A DNA stretch of 64,000 nt, taken from Shewanella sp. OPT22 (lineage in GTDB: Bacteria > Pseudomonadota > Gammaproteobacteria > Enterobacterales > Shewanellaceae). Below the pieces are notes generated by a model, which worked only from the letters and a program-made list of their open reading frames with translations, did no database searches and had not been told where the DNA came from. Where the stretch lies: positions 71,223 to 135,222 of the forward strand of contig NZ_PGVH01000018.1 of NCBI RefSeq assembly GCF_004168585.1, read 5' to 3'. Shown here piece after piece: positions 1 to 9,977 of the stretch (position 1 is its first letter; the number at the start of each line of letters is the position of its first letter). The position numbers were made by a program, and so were the translations under genes.

Positions 1-3000
1 GGAACGAACATTGTATCTGCTGTGTGCTGTAAGTTTGCGCCAGGAGCGAATTCACATGACCTGACTTGAATTTGTTTAGGAGCTTGAAGTGGATCGTATC
101 CCACAGGGGATAGCTCAAGATGTCGCTCGATGCTAAATGTTCCTTCCTGCACATACTTAGTTAAGTCAGGTTTATATACCCACACCTCTCTTACAATTCC
201 ATCATCATTGATATTGTGTAATTTCTGGTTTAATTCAGCGGCCAATGAAGTGACCACATTAGGTTCATTAGAACCAGGAAGTGGCTCACCAACGGCCTGC
301 TCTGCTAAAAACCTAAATGCGGGTAGTATATCTGGATCAGCTTTTAGATAATTAGATGAAAGTGCTACTTCTCCGGGGGAGAGTCGTTTGATTAATTCAG
401 CTTTTTGCTCAATATCTAAGGTCCTATAATAAGTTTGCGCTCTGGAGTCTTCTTGTTTAAAAAGTTGAAGAACAAGGTTTCTTAATTGTGATTTATCTCT
501 CATCATTTGAGCTTGCTGGATTGCATCTTCAGACACTCCAGAAGGAACGGCTACTGTGGGGGTATGTTGAGGTGTAAGTGTTGCAGCCTCTAATCCTGTA
601 TTCTGGGTATGGTCTTGTTGTTGAACTGATTCAACAACATTACTTGGGCTGACTTTGGGGGTACTTGAAACTGTTAGCGTAGGTTCTGGTATCGAGTCTA
701 ACTTTTGACCCTTATTCATAACTTCCTTTTTAAGCTCATGGAATAGCGCAATATCACATTTGTCAACGCAAAGCTTGCTGAGTTCTGTTAAAATCTGAAC
801 CATTTGGGGAGTTTTCCCCAATTTTCTAATTAGTATATCTCTTGCCCATTCTGTGTTGTCTTGTTTGGTTTCATTTTCGTCTCTTGTTTCAGTGGTAAAG
901 TACCTGAGCAAAGCTTGTGCTGCATATTCAGGGGTTAGCTTTTCTGTGAACGCATAATCTACCTCATCAAACATACCTATTTCGACTATGTCTCTCAATA
1001 ATGCAACAACCTCTTCTTGAGAGCCTTTTTTTAGCACATAATCTTTTGCTTCACTATCGCTGAGCAAGGCACTTATAAACTCTCCGTGATACGGACCCTT
1101 AGGGTTATTAACTTTTATGGCCGTTGGCTTTTGTTGTCTAAGCGGTTTGACTTCAGCACCTTCTGGTTGTTGATGTGTAACAACAGTAGGAGTACTTACT
1201 GACGTATTACCCCCAAGGTTATTCTGTCCTGTTGGAGGGGTCACTGAATGTGGAGTTGTAGCTGTAGCTGTTCGTTGAGATGGAGGTGTCCCATTTAGTT
1301 GTACTTCACTTTGCTGTCTGATGGTTTCTTGCAGTGACGAGGTTAATTGGTCATACCAAGACTCATCCTCGATACCTCCTGAGCCAGTTGCTTGAGCACC
1401 TTGCAAAGGATATGTGTTTCCAGCTGTTTGAAGAGTAGGTGAGCTGCGTTGTTGATTTGGAGTTGTGGTTTGGTTTGTTGATTCAAATTCTCCGACTAAA
1501 TTGGGCGAGAAACCTCTACATCTTTCAACGAAGTCTGGATGACTTCTAAATATTTCAAACTGAAATGTTTTGTCTTTTTCAATTGCGGTTACTAAACGGG
1601 GGGCGATTCCAGCGTTTACCCTTATTAGCTCTTCAACAAGGTTTTTCTTTTGTGCTCTACACCTTTGTGGCATTTCAGGATACAATGTTATTGCCATTTC
1701 ACATGAATCTTCGTTAGTAAAGAACGTAACTTGATCTTCAGTTTTTAACCTAAAAAACTTAGGTGCAATGCTAGCAAAATTATCGGTTCCTAATACAGTA
1801 AAGAACTCTATGTTAAATTCGTCTAAAGAGAGTGTGGGTAAAGCACTCTGCTGCGTAGCTCTACTATCAGTTGGTAAGTGGTCTAAATTGTTAACTGTAG
1901 GAACAGTTGTAGAAGCTTCAGGAGGCCTTAGGTTATCAAGCTGTGAAGGATAAGAGTCTGTTGGCCTGACTGTTGAATTAATTGGTTCAACCGTCGAAGG
2001 CTGCAATGGCTCTGGAGATGGTCCTAAGGTTGAAGTGGTTGTTATTAATACATTATCATGTGATGTTGTACTTTGCGAGCTTGTTCCAATAGGCGCACCA
2101 AACTGTACTTGAGGTCGTGTAGGCTCCGGCTCTTTTAATTTTAGAGCAATTTCTACCTCATTCATTGTCCTTGCAAAGTTAGGTTTAGCTTTAAGCTGTT
2201 CACAAACCGCTCTTTGAAATTCTGGTTTCATCAATCTCAGGCTTCTTATAATAAATTCTGACCCTCTTTGGTGTAGGAAGGTTTCAGTATTTTCCAGTAA
2301 AATTCCCGAAGGCAAATCTGCAAATGCTTCAGCCCAAAATGGACTTTCATTTGAAAGAACGGACCATAGTAACCTTCCTCGGCTAGCAGCTCCATCTTGT
2401 GAAATATAATCTCTCGCTAGTTCTGGTGACATCCCTTCTTCGAAAAACTGTTTTTTTTGCTTGATAGGCATTTTAAGATAAACAGCTACTTTCAATTCAT
2501 CAGATTTTTCAGCAGCATTAATCTGCTTGATGACTTCTGAGGTCAATACGTATTTAAAAAAACCTCCTTGGCAATCAGGTAAAGCTTCAAACACTGCTTG
2601 ACATATTTGTGATGGTTCCTTCAAGGAAGAAAACCACAAATCAAGTGCAGAGTCTCTTGCCATAGCACTAGATAGGGTTTTATTTACAAATCTGCTTAAG
2701 TTTTTAACTGTAACGAGTGGGACAAATCTTTCAGATTGTGCTGAGTGTAAACTTCCTGCAGCCTTTATTTCGCTATGTTCGCTACTTTCCACTAATGCGT
2801 TATAAGTGAGCTTCAATGGTTCATGTGGTAACTTATCTACCAACCTAATCATGTGATTAACTGACTTTAAGCTTGCTATTAACCTAGCTAAGATTTTCGG
2901 ATCTACCTGATTAAACCCATCAAGTTGTTTTTGTTCACTTCCATGAGGTGTTAACCCAAGAAAGTTCATTAATTGACTTCCTGATAATTCAACTATAAAA

Positions 3001-6000
3001 GTTACAATGTCGTCATCTTGCTCAGATTGCCAAACTTTTTCACTGATGGTTTTAATTATTTGTGCAGCACTCGGTGAATGAGATGATTGGTAATGCTTAT
3101 GCAGTTTTATACAAACTTCGACGGATAGCGTTGGCATTGGAGTATAAAACTCATGGGGTAATTCGCTTAACCACGTAGGCTTATGCTCTAGACAGTATTC
3201 AAGATGCTTAACCTTATCCTCATTTTTAAGTGCTATTGAAAACCCTACCTTAAGTTGCGGATCGCCTGAATTCCAGACCTGAGATTCTACAGCATGTAAA
3301 AGTCTGCTTGCAGTTTCTCCTTGTTGTTTAGAGAAGTGTTGATGAAGACCTATGAAGTCCTCTAATGCTAGTGTTAAGTCTTGTTCGTAAAACTCTGGTG
3401 GTAGCTTAGATAGTCTATCCGGATGTGTTTGTAGACAGTCTCTCACAAACTCTACCTTCCCCTTTCCTGTAAATACTTGAGAAAACTCGGCAATATCGTC
3501 ACCTTTGTCTGAGCTTAAAACTAAGGTTTGAATCGCTTTAGTAACCTCGCCCGTTTTAGCATGTTGAATCCGTTGGAAATGTTGGTGAACTCTAATCAAA
3601 TGACTAAGTTCAAGTGTCGAATCGGGGCCAAAGAGTTCTGGTGGTGCAAATTCAAGCCAGTCTGTTTTTTGATCTAGACAATAGACTACAAATTGCTTTT
3701 TAGATTCAGGGCTATTTAATACTGCAGGCGAGCAAACGATAGTATTCAGTGCACTTACATCACATTTGTGGCACAGCTCAATCACTTGGGGAGCGGGTTT
3801 CCCTGCAACTACCTTTAATAAAACGCCGATTGATTGCATTACTACCGAGAGCTGGCATGAAAGCGGCGGTTGTGACTCAGTGAATAGTGAAGTGAGCAAC
3901 CCTTCCATATTAGCTGAATTCAAAACTTGTAAACAGTCAGTAACAAATTGGGTTTGACCTGAACGATTGAGAGAAGAAAGTATATTGGTAAGTTCTTTTG
4001 GAGATAATCCGAGATCTACTAATAGTGTTTTGGGAGAAAGTTTTGAGCAAAAAACATAATCAGGGGCACTGTTTTGAACCATTTGTTTTAATTTTTCTTT
4101 TGGTAAAGCACTAATGATTTTAGAAAGTCCTTTAGATGCATTTCCTTTTGTAGCTTCAATGATAATTTCTTCTGGTAATTGTTGAGCAAACCTTTCAAAG
4201 CTAGGTATGCCATATTGTGATGTGTCCTCTAAAGCTGATAACTCGCCTAAAGCCGAAATAATTTTGCTTTTGTCGAGCTTTCCGTGCGCAATGAGGTAGC
4301 ACTTATCTGCTACAGTGAATTGAGGTGTTTTTAATAACCTAGGAACCAAATTTCTGGGGAGCACTCCAACATGTTTAAGCATTAACTCAAACTTAGGTTC
4401 AGCACGTAGTTCAGAAAATGGTTTTTCTCCTAAGCAATATACTTTTCTTAGTCCAGGAGCTTCAATTAAGTCCTGTAAAATTTTATTACGAGCTAAACTG
4501 ATTCCCGAAGTTGAGTTTGTCGGAATTGCTTTGATGACTTCAAACTGAAGTTCATGTGGGAGTTCTCTAACAAAAATGGTTTTATCACTGGATAATAGAA
4601 CGCTACTTTTTGAAAGAATAATTGCAATAACTTCGTGGTTGATTTTCGCAACTTCGATCAGAATGAGTTGGAGCTGCTCTTTAGATAGACTCTGTTTTAT
4701 TTGAGCTAGTTGCGCTTCAAGCTGTTCAGGCTTCAATACAGCGGTTAACATTGAGGCGCATGCTTTTGGTTCTGCATCAGCCATAATACCAGCCAGACGT
4801 TTTTGAACTGTAGTTTTAGCTCCTACTACTATCTGCTGACATACAGATTTTGATATCAGGGTAGGCCAACCTGTTATAGCATCACCTTCTGTCAGTTCAG
4901 CTTGGGAGGGTACAATTGGACTTAAAAGCTCAATGAAAATTCCATCAACCCTCGGATCTTTGCTGAGCGCCATCTCTTTTCTAAAGTCTATAGGAAGGTA
5001 TTTTACAATCGGTAAGCAATGTTGTGGTTGTTGGAATAAGTTTAGGAATTCGGTGGCTCTGTCACTTTGTGGATTTGAAGGTGCATTGATAAATGACAAT
5101 ATAAATTCTGCAGCTTCGGTTTCATTGGCTTTACATATACATACAAGTATTGTGCTAAAGGATTCATGTTTAATCTCTTTTAAATACATAAGTAATGCAA
5201 CTTGAACACCTCGTTGCATTTTAGGGCACTCTTTTAATAAAAGATCGTTGTGATTATCCACCAAAGATAAAAATGCTGAATTTGGACTGTTTTCAATAAT
5301 CAGTTCGAGAACCCGAAATGCTGCAACCGGTGTTTGACAGGTTACTGATTGACTCAGTTGCTCTAAAAGCTCTTTTTGATGTAAATTTTCGTCACTCACT
5401 AGTACAGCGAATATTGCTTTGGCTTCAGTTGAGTCTACGTCAATGAAAGTTGTCAAGCCAACAAGAATTTGAAGCTGTTGCTGTGCATCCATTTCTTTTA
5501 AAGAGCCTGTTACCAAAGCCTGTTGAGCCTTGTACAGATTGAGTAGTGCCTTATGACCTTGTGCTAGAGTGACAAGTTCAGCTAGAACAGCTAATTTCGA
5601 ACCCCCACTTAGTGCTTGGCCAATGAAATCGATTACGTGTGGTTTAGACATATCTTCTTGCGCAGAAAGCATTCCTTTAGCAAGTTGTGCAATTGTTTGA
5701 GGGGACTGACCTGTACAAACACTTGCCGCCACGCTCGGTTCCATTTCAGCAAGTGAGCCTAAAGTTTGTGTACAGTCTGCTGATTCAACGATACATTTTC
5801 TTAAATGGACTAATTGAGGATTTGATGAGCTAAGAAGAAGCTGAATAAACTCGCGTCTGGCTCCCTCAATTGGACGAGGAGGGAGTATGTTAACAAGAAT
5901 AGCTTGTTGTTTATTTTGATCTAAACCACTAACTAAATTAAAGGTAAACTCAGCATTCCCCTCAATTAATGCTAAAAATATTTGAGTTGCACTATCATCT

Positions 6001-9000
6001 TGCTCGAGAATTTCCCCAACTCGAAGACATATTGGTGATTTAGCTGGAATACATTTATTTAATAAATTTGTGTTAACAGGTTTTTCTTTGGCAATAGCAA
6101 CTAAAACAGCTTCTTGAGTTTCAAGTTTTGCCAGATGTAATACTGCGACAGCACTATCTGGGCTTATAGCGAAAATGGCTTGAAACCTAGAGACTGTTTG
6201 GGCTGAAAGTGAAAGGAATTTATCGCTGACTTCCTCAGAAATTAAGTTGGTGAATAGTTCAATATTTTGCTGGGTTACACATTTTGAATCTACTAATTCA
6301 CCAAGTACTTCCGCTCGATAGTCTGTGTCTCTGCTTTCCAACAATACTTTAACTTGAGGGACTTTATCCATAAACAGTCTAGTGATAGCTGTTCGGGCAT
6401 TGGGTTGGTTAAAAAAGTGTTCACTGATATCTTCTTTAGCAAGGACAGTTGATACCTCTTCCAGAAGTGCTGCTTCTATATTGGCTTCAGTGGGAATAAG
6501 TTTACAAACTACTGTGACTTGAGTTTCTAAATCTTGGCTTTCAAGTAATGTAGAGCTCAAACTCGTTTTGGTTGCTAAGTTTTTAAATAATGGCAATACA
6601 TCATCTTGTTTACACAATGCTGTTTTTAGTTTTTCTGAATCCTCTTCATGCGCAGTTAATAATTTGACAGCACATTTAACTTGTACAGAGGCTCCCTCAT
6701 TCTCTAACAAGGTACTAACCCAAAAACATTGAGCGTCGATTTTTTGTTTGGCTATTGTATCTTCAGCTTCTGTTGGACATAAGGCTATCAGTTTTGGAAG
6801 GATTTTGTTTTGGCCTTGTAGCAGGCAAACTTCTTCCCTAAGTGTTTGTAATTCTGCGTTATCTGGACTTAATAGAAATTTTATACAGTCGAGCATGTCA
6901 TCGTTAACAGGCTCAGCTTCACAAACATATTGTAACCATTTGAGTTGATTCGGACTTGTTTGTGTTTTTAGTATTTCTTTAGTGAGAGAGGCGTCGTAAG
7001 CAGCAAGTGTCGGCAATAATCCTTCAGTGACGTTCTTGTTAAATAGCTGTGTTTTTAACTCTAAATTATGTGGATTGTTTGGAGCGAGTAACCATGTTAT
7101 GCATTCTGCACAGCCGCTATCTGTGCTATTTTGTAGCATGTACTCAAGCCAATCATACTGTGTGTTAACGGATAGCTTTTCTAGAACTAGTTGAGCTAAC
7201 TCATGGTTTAAGCTCATTAGTTTCTTAATACGTGGGTTACCAATTGCAGCTTTACTTAGTTCTACTTTTAATGTGTCCAGATGAGGATGTTCAGTGGTAA
7301 GCAGTTCGGTAATAAAGCCTTTTTCTTGAGAAGAAATAGGTTCTTTACTTAGAACTTCTTGTAGCCATCTTAATTGAGCTTCCCAGTTTTGTACTTTTAC
7401 TGTTGATACTACAAGCTCTGGTTCCCCTTTTAGCAATACACAAAAAGCTTCGGTTGAAGTCTGTGCTGAAAACAGTGCTGTTTGTAATTGCTCTTTTTTT
7501 GTTTCATGCGGCTGAGTTAATAGAGCTTTAATACATGTATATTTTGCTGCTCTGCCATACTTTTGTAGAAGCAATTGAATCCACTTGTATTGAATGGATA
7601 CATCTTCAGCGAGTAATATTTCTTTTACTGCTTCAGGGTGTAACTCCAAAAGCTCAGGGAGCCAGGATTGTTCATAATCGGCAGCACAAGACAAGGTTCT
7701 TAGTTGACAATGATGTGGATTTTCTTTACCTAACAACGCTAGAGCAACAGGCCTATTTTTATCTAGTGCATTGGCTTTGTTCCTTGCATTTCTTAGCCAA
7801 CTTTGTTGCGTTTCAGTGCTTTGCACAAGTAAAACAGGTACTGTGAGTTCTGAATCAATAGTTGCAATGAGTTCAATGATTTCAAGGGTTCTTTCTTGAT
7901 TACTAATTGATTCGAATATTTCTTTGCGATATTTATTTTTAGGTGCAAGCACAAGCTTCATAAATATAGTCATTTCTTGAGAGACGCTTTGGTCTAGAAC
8001 ATCATGTTGAGAAATATCTTGTACTGAAGATGTGGAGGTGCCTCTATGTGCAATGACAGTCGAATTGAGAATAACACTGATGAGATCACACTGAGTTGTT
8101 TTATCTTGTGCGAGAGTTACTTTAGCGAACTCTGTTGGAGCTTTCTGCATTAGGTAAATGAGTAATTCTCGAATATCGGCTCTTAAACATAATTGTTGTA
8201 GAGTTTCTGTCTGCTCTTGCAGGCATTCAAGAGCATAAGCAAATCGTGGAGAAGGCAAACTTTCTTGTTTTATCACACATTGTACACAACCTGCTTTAGC
8301 TTCGGGGCTCTGAGTACACAATATTTCTTTTGCCAGTCTATGATCTTTGTCGAATAATGCCCAGAAGTTAGCTGCATTAGCTTCTTTACATAATAATTCA
8401 CAGATTTCAGGGTCTAACTTGCTATCTTTGTTAATAATTTCAGTGAGTAATTGCACTTGAAAATCAGTCAGGCTGTCACTTTGCTCCAGGCAGGAGAATA
8501 AAATTGCGACTTGTTCGTCTTGCTTCATATGCTTAACGCATTCAATGACAGTGGGACGCCTATCGGATGGGATTACTTCTGGAAAACCACAGTTCGCTTT
8601 TAATATCTGCTGCATGCATGCTTTTGATGCTTCACTTGTAACTAGTTCTCCTACTGGGACTTCTAAAACAGTAAAACCTTCTGAATCATGAGTAGCTCTG
8701 GGGTATGGCCCTTGCACGTAAGCTTCTTGAGGAGTAGCTGGCCCTTCAGCTCGCACTTCGAGTGTTTCAGGACCTTCAATTGGAGAGCCTGTGCTAGTGT
8801 GAGTCTCTTGAGGATGTGAATCGCCTTCAAGAGAGTCTATTATGAATGAAAAAGCTTGAAGTAAGGTTTTTGATGTATCAGTATCATGAGTCGTTGCAAT
8901 TCCAGCTCCACTTGTGGAAGTGGTTCGTGGACATATAGCTCGATAAAATTCAGATGCTTGTCCAAGGTATTCGGTCGTTGACGCAGTACAAAGAATAAGA

Positions 9001-9836
9001 TTAAGAGCTTCTGAGCTGAAAGCTTTATCATTTACTATTTCTGCAAACTTCGCAGGATTGGTAGAAATAAAACCTGCAATTGCACTTTTGTATTTATCCC
9101 TTGCGGTTGTGGTTTGAGATTCGGAGCCTAAATCAACCTCGGCCATTGCATCTATAGCAAGAGCCATTAACAACCGTTCAACTCTTTTATGCTCAAGAGT
9201 TAGCAAAGAGGTCATGAGTGCATTTCTTTCACCAGAATTCAATATTCTAGGTGTTAATAAGTGCTTGAGAATACTAATCTGAAAAGTTTCAGATTTTCCT
9301 TTTAGTAAGTTTAATATTTTCTCAGAACCATCATGCACAAATGAGGTGACAACACCCTTAGCAACCTCTGTTCTTTCTGCAGCTTGAGTTGGTGTAGCTG
9401 TGCTACTTACGCCCATTTTTGGCAGTTTTTCACGAAAGCCACCATCAGATAACCAGTCTAGCATACGCCCACAGTGCTCATCTAATTCTGGTTTGTCCTT
9501 GACCGCCTTTGCAATTATTCTTCCTTTTTCTTCATGCTTAATTGCATTTCCGCGGGTCAAGAGCAGTTTTACCATCCATTGGCTTGTTTTGTGCTCTTTT
9601 GTTGTTTGTTTTACATAACCTAACTGAACTTTTTCACCCACCTTACTGCCATCTTTTTTATACATTCTTGTAACAGCAAGAGTATGTTCTTTGGAATCAT
9701 GTGTGATTTGATATCTATGTTTTCTCCAGCCGAACCCTCTAACTTTGACTTCCGCCGTATTAATACCAGTCTCTTCGTCAATATTCCATTGAATTTGCTC
9801 CAGATTGTCGGCACTAGGTAGAAAACCGCTTGGCAT
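1..9836 (-). CDS. Giant helical-repeat protein, C terminus beyond window edge (at least 3278 aa)
   Basis: The frame stays open from an ATG at 9836 down to the left edge. I translated it throughout by eye and met no stop, so the true gene is longer than the window shows. The ATG follows a GGGG stretch about six bases upstream; a TTG at 9848 is a weaker alternative. Residues about 12-95 form a module with GFGW near the start that resembles the N terminus of the decarboxylase fusion at 43681. Then come thousands of residues of Leu/Glu/Lys-rich predicted helices, including about six tandem units of 72 residues (from residue 701) and three units of 80 residues (from about residue 2045). From about residue 2565 on, Pro/Thr/Ser/Gln-rich linkers alternate with helical segments. 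No signal peptide, membrane segment, RTX nonapeptide or catalytic motif was recognised. Function unknown; a giant effector or scaffold is an inference from its neighbours. Confidence 0.88.
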   Translation of the reverse strand, partial: MPSGFLPSADNLEQIQWNIDEETGINTAEVKVRGFGWRKHRYQITHDSKEHTLAVTRMYKKDGSKVGEKVQLGYVKQTTKEHKTSQWMVKLLLTRGNAIKHEEKGRIIAKAVKDKPELDEHCGRMLDWLSDGGFREKLPKMGVSSTATPTQAAERTEVAKGVVTSFVHDGSEKILNLLKGKSETFQISILKHLLTPRILNSGERNALMTSLLTLEHKRVERLLMALAIDAMAEVDLGSESQTTTARDKYKSAIAGFISTNPAKFAEIVNDKAFSSEALNLILCTASTTEYLGQASEFYRAICPRTTSTSGAGIATTHDTDTSKTLLQAFSFIIDSLEGDSHPQETHTSTGSPIEGPETLEVRAEGPATPQEAYVQGPYPRATHDSEGFTVLEVPVGELVTSEASKACMQQILKANCGFPEVIPSDRRPTVIECVKHMKQDEQVAILFSCLEQSDSLTDFQVQLLTEIINKDSKLDPEICELLCKEANAANFWALFDKDHRLAKEILCTQSPEAKAGCVQCVIKQESLPSPRFAYALECLQEQTETLQQLCLRADIRELLIYLMQKAPTEFAKVTLAQDKTTQCDLISVILNSTVIAHRGTSTSSVQDISQHDVLDQSVSQEMTIFMKLVLAPKNKYRKEIFESISNQERTLEIIELIATIDSELTVPVLLVQSTETQQSWLRNARNKANALDKNRPVALALLGKENPHHCQLRTLSCAADYEQSWLPELLELHPEAVKEILLAEDVSIQYKWIQLLLQKYGRAAKYTCIKALLTQPHETKKEQLQTALFSAQTSTEAFCVLLKGEPELVVSTVKVQNWEAQLRWLQEVLSKEPISSQEKGFITELLTTEHPHLDTLKVELSKAAIGNPRIKKLMSLNHELAQLVLEKLSVNTQYDWLEYMLQNSTDSGCAECITWLLAPNNPHNLELKTQLFNKNVTEGLLPTLAAYDASLTKEILKTQTSPNQLKWLQYVCEAEPVNDDMLDCIKFLLSPDNAELQTLREEVCLLQGQNKILPKLIALCPTEAEDTIAKQKIDAQCFWVSTLLENEGASVQVKCAVKLLTAHEEDSEKLKTALCKQDDVLPLFKNLATKTSLSSTLLESQDLETQVTVVCKLIPTEANIEAALLEEVSTVLAKEDISEHFFNQPNARTAITRLFMDKVPQVKVLLESRDTDYRAEVLGELVDSKCVTQQNIELFTNLISEEVSDKFLSLSAQTVSRFQAIFAISPDSAVAVLHLAKLETQEAVLVAIAKEKPVNTNLLNKCIPAKSPICLRVGEILEQDDSATQIFLALIEGNAEFTFNLVSGLDQNKQQAILVNILPPRPIEGARREFIQLLLSSSNPQLVHLRKCIVESADCTQTLGSLAEMEPSVAASVCTGQSPQTIAQLAKGMLSAQEDMSKPHVIDFIGQALSGGSKLAVLAELVTLAQGHKALLNLYKAQQALVTGSLKEMDAQQQLQILVGLTTFIDVDSTEAKAIFAVLVSDENLHQKELLEQLSQSVTCQTPVAAFRVLELIIENSPNSAFLSLVDNHNDLLLKECPKMQRGVQVALLMYLKEIKHESFSTILVCICKANETEAAEFILSFINAPSNPQSDRATEFLNLFQQPQHCLPIVKYLPIDFRKEMALSKDPRVDGIFIELLSPIVPSQAELTEGDAITGWPTLISKSVCQQIVVGAKTTVQKRLAGIMADAEPKACASMLTAVLKPEQLEAQLAQIKQSLSKEQLQLILIEVAKINHEVIAIILSKSSVLLSSDKTIFVRELPHELQFEVIKAIPTNSTSGISLARNKILQDLIEAPGLRKVYCLGEKPFSELRAEPKFELMLKHVGVLPRNLVPRLLKTPQFTVADKCYLIAHGKLDKSKIISALGELSALEDTSQYGIPSFERFAQQLPEEIIIEATKGNASKGLSKIISALPKEKLKQMVQNSAPDYVFCSKLSPKTLLVDLGLSPKELTNILSSLNRSGQTQFVTDCLQVLNSANMEGLLTSLFTESQPPLSCQLSVVMQSIGVLLKVVAGKPAPQVIELCHKCDVSALNTIVCSPAVLNSPESKKQFVVYCLDQKTDWLEFAPPELFGPDSTLELSHLIRVHQHFQRIQHAKTGEVTKAIQTLVLSSDKGDDIAEFSQVFTGKGKVEFVRDCLQTHPDRLSKLPPEFYEQDLTLALEDFIGLHQHFSKQQGETASRLLHAVESQVWNSGDPQLKVGFSIALKNEDKVKHLEYCLEHKPTWLSELPHEFYTPMPTLSVEVCIKLHKHYQSSHSPSAAQIIKTISEKVWQSEQDDDIVTFIVELSGSQLMNFLGLTPHGSEQKQLDGFNQVDPKILARLIASLKSVNHMIRLVDKLPHEPLKLTYNALVESSEHSEIKAAGSLHSAQSERFVPLVTVKNLSRFVNKTLSSAMARDSALDLWFSSLKEPSQICQAVFEALPDCQGGFFKYVLTSEVIKQINAAEKSDELKVAVYLKMPIKQKKQFFEEGMSPELARDYISQDGAASRGRLLWSVLSNESPFWAEAFADLPSGILLENTETFLHQRGSEFIIRSLRLMKPEFQRAVCEQLKAKPNFARTMNEVEIALKLKEPEPTRPQVQFGAPIGTSSQSTTSHDNVLITTTSTLGPSPEPLQPSTVEPINSTVRPTDSYPSQLDNLRPPEASTTVPTVNNLDHLPTDSRATQQSALPTLSLDEFNIEFFTVLGTDNFASIAPKFFRLKTEDQVTFFTNEDSCEMAITLYPEMPQRCRAQKKNLVEELIRVNAGIAPRLVTAIEKDKTFQFEIFRSHPDFVERCRGFSPNLVGEFESTNQTTTPNQQRSSPTLQTAGNTYPLQGAQATGSGGIEDESWYDQLTSSLQETIRQQSEVQLNGTPPSQRTATATTPHSVTPPTGQNNLGGNTSVSTPTVVTHQQPEGAEVKPLRQQKPTAIKVNNPKGPYHGEFISALLSDSEAKDYVLKKGSQEEVVALLRDIVEIGMFDEVDYAFTEKLTPEYAAQALLRYFTTETRDENETKQDNTEWARDILIRKLGKTPQMVQILTELSKLCVDKCDIALFHELKKEVMNKGQKLDSIPEPTLTVSSTPKVSPSNVVESVQQQDHTQNTGLEAATLTPQHTPTVAVPSGVSEDAIQQAQMMRDKSQLRNLVLQLFKQEDSRAQTYYRTLDIEQKAELIKRLSPGEVALSSNYLKADPDILPAFRFLAEQAVGEPLPGSNEPNVVTSLAAELNQKLHNINDDGIVREVWVYKPDLTKYVQEGTFSIERHLELSPVGYDPLQAPKQIQVRSCEFAPGANLQHTADTMFV
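2975..3705 (-). repeat. Three tandem 80-residue repeats of a second type
   Basis: Three consecutive units share the pattern (Q/V)FV-x-x-CL, then a Leu and a Pro-x-Glu-Phe/Leu-Phe/Tyr motif, then Thr-Leu, then a His-x-His-Phe/Tyr motif (HQHF, HQHF, HKHY). The spacing is about 243 nt. The units differ from the 72-residue type and are better conserved. The conserved Cys and the two His per unit could be structural or could bind metal; nothing in the sequence settles which. Confidence 0.7.
6460..7736 (-). repeat. Six tandem ~72-residue helical repeats inside the giant protein
   Basis: Successive units begin with a Leu-Leu pair followed by a polar turn (LLGKENP, LLTQPHE, LLTTEHP, LLAPNNP, LLSPDNA, LLTAHEE) at about 215-nt spacing. 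Each unit has Leu/Lys-rich helices, a mid-unit Pro-Leu pair, and a Gln-x-x-Trp-Leu-like motif near residue 50 that fades in the last unit. The units have diverged in DNA but keep their period and hydrophobic pattern, so this is an old protein repeat rather than a recent expansion. The fold is probably an alpha-solenoid (inference). Confidence 0.7.
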
Positions 9837-9977
9837 GTAAGACCCCAAACTTTCAAATAAAAACTAACACGGTGTATTAAGAACACTATAATTCAAAGGA
9901 AGCTTTAGCACAGTTAATTCTTATTCATCGTGTATCCATGCCTACTTCATTATAAGTAAGTGTCTTTTAATCGACTG

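Noticed and set aside
7535..7846. 103-codon open frame on the plus strand inside the giant gene
   Set aside because: Antisense shadow of the helical repeat region; composition follows the opposite-strand codons and it has no ribosome site or motif.
1..9836. Giant gene considered as an RTX adhesin or a peptide synthetase
   Set aside because: No GGxGxD nonapeptides, no Ig-like repeats, and no adenylation or carrier motifs were seen; the composition is helical throughout.
9620..9886. 88-codon open frame at the start of the giant gene
   Set aside because: It is an alternative frame over the giant gene's N-terminal coding sequence, has no ribosome site worth the name, and the giant frame encodes a module shared with other proteins.
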